In this document: piece by piece, positions 5,311 to 6,809 of the stretch | Layout: every line of letters begins with the position of its first letter | Position numbering within the stretch: the stretch's first letter is position 1 | Source of the DNA: Deltaproteobacteria bacterium | Lineage (GTDB): Bacteria; Desulfobacterota; Desulfobulbia; Desulfobulbales; Desulfobulbaceae | Assembly: GCA_013151365.1 (NCBI GenBank) | Contig: JAADIK010000176.1 | Coordinates: 5,107-11,915 of the forward strand | Direction: 5' to 3' | Length of the DNA stretch: 6,809 nucleotides | The notes under the pieces: model-generated | The model's input: the letters and a program-made list of their open reading frames with translations, nothing else | Database searches by the model: none | Told to the model about the DNA's origin: nothing | Made by a program: the position numbers and the translations under genes

Positions 5311-5904
5311 TTCATCTTCATCCCGTTCCGCGGTGAATAACCCGTTCTTAAGCGAGCGGATCAGGTCGGCGCGGCTGTGGATCGGCTCATGGAAACGGGT
5401 TACGGCCATGCCCAGTTCGGACAGGGAATGGGCATCGCTGCCGCTGACCTGGCTGACGTTGTAACGCTTGCACCATGATGCGGCCTGTTCATTTTCAGGA
5501 CGGCTGTTGCGGCCGTTGACGCTTTCCACTATGCGGCACAGGTGGTCCTTGATCAGATTTTCGCGGGTGGACCTGGTCCGGCGACACGGGTGGGCGGCCA
5601 CCGCCACGCCGCCCGAGTCCTCTACGTAGCGCAGAAGCTCTGCGGCGGACAGCCTGGGGCGGATCTCCTCAAAAGGCCCGAACAGCAGAAAATCACCCTC
5701 CCCGGTGGCGTATTCCAGGCCGAAGATGACACAGAGGCCGTTATCCTGCACCCCTTCCCTGAACACCTGCCTGACGGCCATGGTATCGTGGTCGGTAATG
5801 CAGACCCCGTCAAGCCCCTTGGTAGGGGCAAATGACATGATCTCTTCCAGAGTTAATTGACTACAGGAAGATAAGGTAGTATGAACATGTAAGTCGAAGC
5901 GCAT
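5248..5904 (-). CDS. PHP-domain metal-dependent phosphoesterase
   Basis: The product has 218 residues from ATG 5904. The N-terminus is the PHP motif DLHVHT (His6, His8), as usual right after the start. Further metal-ligand motifs follow in family order: ITDHDT (Asp38, His39), FGLEYAT (Glu64), AHPCR (His105) and GSDAH (Asp157, His159). An ESVNGRN stretch at 127-133 precedes the last motif, as in PHP proteins with the PHP-C extension. The fold binds a cluster of two or three metal ions and hydrolyses phosphoesters; relatives act on nucleoside phosphates, histidinol phosphate or short nucleic acids, and the substrate here is unknown. There is no signal peptide, so it is cytoplasmic. Residues 199-218, ending LHLHAVTPARIEGL, are encoded inside the long hairpin at 5201-5310 and look like an added tail. 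No Shine-Dalgarno precedes the ATG, and a promoter-like pair would start transcription close to the start codon. Confidence 0.87.
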   Translation of the reverse strand: MRFDLHVHTTLSSCSQLTLEEIMSFAPTKGLDGVCITDHDTMAVRQVFREGVQDNGLCVIFGLEYATGEGDFLLFGPFEEIRPRLSAAELLRYVEDSGGVAVAAHPCRRTRSTRENLIKDHLCRIVESVNGRNSRPENEQAASWCKRYNVSQVSGSDAHSLSELGMAVTRFHEPIHSRADLIRSLKNGLFTAERDEDEGKPLPALHLHAVTPARIEGL

Positions 5905-5910
5905 GGTTCT

Positions 5911-5939
5911 ATTGTGTTCATATTACAGACAAATGTCAA
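5911..5939 (-). promoter_or_regulatory. Sigma70-type promoter of the PHP gene, possibly giving a leaderless message
   Basis: On the - strand a perfect TTGACA (5939-5934) is followed after exactly 17 bases by CACAAT (5916-5911, 4 of 6 to consensus). Six bases then separate it from ATG 5904, so transcription should start at or within a base or two of the start codon. The absence of a Shine-Dalgarno fits this. The start site is inferred, not measured. Confidence 0.55.
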
Positions 5940-5987
5940 ACAGCTAATTCCGATGACAAGTCATTTTTCTATCTATGTTTTCTATGT

Positions 5988-6004
5988 GGAAAAACGTTTT
6001 TTCC
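5988..6004. promoter_or_regulatory. AT-rich inverted repeat, candidate operator
   Basis: GGAAAAA and TTTTTCC pair perfectly across a 3-base loop around a central AACGTT, 63 bases upstream of ATG 6067. On the + strand the T-run precedes the CC, so it does not look like an intrinsic terminator. In a divergent promoter gap it may be a regulator site; this is inference. Confidence 0.35.
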
Positions 6005-6066
6005 GAAGATAAAACAAGAAAGATGAAACAAGAAATCAAGCCAAAAGCACGACCCGGAAAAACATC

Positions 6067-6809
6067 ATGACTACCCGGTGCATCGTCATCCTCCTGGACG
6101 GCCTCGGCGACCGTTCCTCTCCGGCCCTGGGTCACAAAACCCCGCTTCAGGCGGCCCGCACCCCCAACCTGGACGCCCTGGCCGCCCTGGGGGCCAACGG
6201 GCTCTTTCACGCCGAGCGGGCCGGCGTGTCACTCCCCAGCGAAAATGCCCATTTTTCCATGTTCGGCTACCGGCAGGAAGAATTTCCGGGCCGCGGCCTC
6301 CTGGAGGCGCTGGGGGCCGGCCTTGAAATCCGCCCTGACGAGGTCTATCTGCTGGCCCACTTCATCAACGCCGAAGCAGCCGCCAACACCCTGTATGTAA
6401 AACAGCATCGTCCCCCGGTCTCGGCCGATGAGGCCCGGGCCTTTATCCATGCCGTGAGCCGGTACACCACGGACGATATCAGCTTTGTTTTCAGGCAGAC
6501 GAAGAATTTGGACGGGATTCTCGCCCTGAGCGGCAGGGTTTCGCCCCAGATCACCGATACGGACCCGATCCAGGTCGACTGCCTCATGATGAGCGCCGTT
6601 CCCTGGCGCCCGGCGGCAGGAGAGCGGGATGCCGTGCGGACCGCCGGGGCCCTGAACTCTTACCTTTCCTGGTGTTACCGGACGCTTGGCAACCATGCCG
6701 GCAACCGGGACCGGCAAAAGCGTAATCGTGTTCCGGTCAACGCCGTGGTCACCCAGAGAGCGGGGCGCTGGAAAAATGTAGAGCCCTTTGCCCGCCGCTG
6801 GGGCCTGCG
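6067..6809 (+). CDS. Divergent archaeal-type phosphoglycerate mutase (ApgM-like) protein, 3' truncated
   Basis: The frame is open from ATG 6067 to the window edge (247 complete codons) with no stop; the family is about 400 residues. It belongs to the alkaline-phosphatase superfamily, closest to cofactor-independent archaeal-type phosphoglycerate mutase, which interconverts 3- and 2-phosphoglycerate. Matches are ILLDGLGDR (8-16, metal ligand Asp11), KTPLQAARTPNLDALAALG (24-42), FGY (66-68), GRGLLEALGAGLEI (75-88), ITDTDP (162-167), and a later NHAGNRDRQ then RAGRW (231-235) region. Odd points: the catalytic-serine motif, usually S-D-x-A-H, reads S58-E-N-A-H. The DRRAGR substrate segment is replaced by KQHRPP (112-117). 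The His after DTDP is Ile168. The fold assignment is therefore firm, while mutase activity is doubtful; a phosphatase or other phosphotransferase role is possible. The Shine-Dalgarno is weak (GGA, 8-base spacing). Confidence 0.75.
   Translation, partial: MTTRCIVILLDGLGDRSSPALGHKTPLQAARTPNLDALAALGANGLFHAERAGVSLPSENAHFSMFGYRQEEFPGRGLLEALGAGLEIRPDEVYLLAHFINAEAAANTLYVKQHRPPVSADEARAFIHAVSRYTTDDISFVFRQTKNLDGILALSGRVSPQITDTDPIQVDCLMMSAVPWRPAAGERDAVRTAGALNSYLSWCYRTLGNHAGNRDRQKRNRVPVNAVVTQRAGRWKNVEPFARRWGL

Larger units (their letters stand above)
5905..6066. other. AT-rich divergent promoter gap between the PHP gene and the ApgM-like gene
   Basis: These 162 bases separate two diverging genes and are clearly AT-richer than either. 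They hold the PHP promoter on the - strand and a GGAAAAA/TTTTTCC inverted repeat (5988-5994 with 5998-6004). A weak GGA (6056-6058) lies 8 bases before ATG 6067. I see no strong -35/-10 pair for the + gene. Confidence 0.5.

Noticed and set aside
1..6809. CRISPR array, tRNA or rRNA genes
   Set aside because: I saw no evenly spaced direct repeats, cloverleaf-like segments or rRNA-like sequence on either strand.

Overview
The window is GC-rich and densely coded. It carries seven protein genes, five on the + strand and two on the - strand, with one gene cut at each edge. The gene content is Gram-negative: an EF-P lysine ligase, a lipid-anchored Lcl-type lipoprotein, proteobacterial transaldolase and 6-phosphogluconate dehydrogenase, and an archaeal-type phosphoglycerate mutase relative. 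Together these fit Desulfobacterota/deltaproteobacteria best, but that placement is an inference from gene content, not a phylogeny.

Layout. 1-300 (+) is the C-terminal end of epmA. 341-1795 (+) is one continuous reading frame joining a complete endonuclease III to a complete exonuclease III/AP endonuclease, so it encodes a two-step base-excision-repair enzyme. The joint contains an A8 run with an in-frame A_AAA_AAC slippery heptamer. 1793-1899 is a very long hairpin that touches the stop codons of both converging genes. 1897-2346 (-) is a small lipoprotein. 2347-2707 is a regulatory gap with a cluster of TTCCGGA motifs and a perfect TATAAT. 2708-3673 and 3737-5185 (+) are transaldolase and 6-phosphogluconate dehydrogenase, a likely pentose-phosphate operon. 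5201-5310 is a second long hairpin. 5248-5904 (-) is a PHP-domain phosphoesterase whose last 20 codons lie inside that hairpin. 5905-6066 is a divergent, AT-rich promoter gap. 6067 to the end (+) is a divergent ApgM-like protein, cut by the window edge.

The signal that the genes do not explain is the pair of long hairpins at 1793-1899 and 5201-5310. Each pairs in one unbroken register over 42-48 positions with no bulges. They align with one another, share a tandem G.A/A.G mismatch at the same place, and keep pairing at the tips even though the tip sequences differ. Most imperfect pairs are G.U in the + sense (16, against 3 for the - sense). This points to a dispersed structured element at 3' gene ends, probably acting as + strand RNA. 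Its role cannot be read from the sequence.
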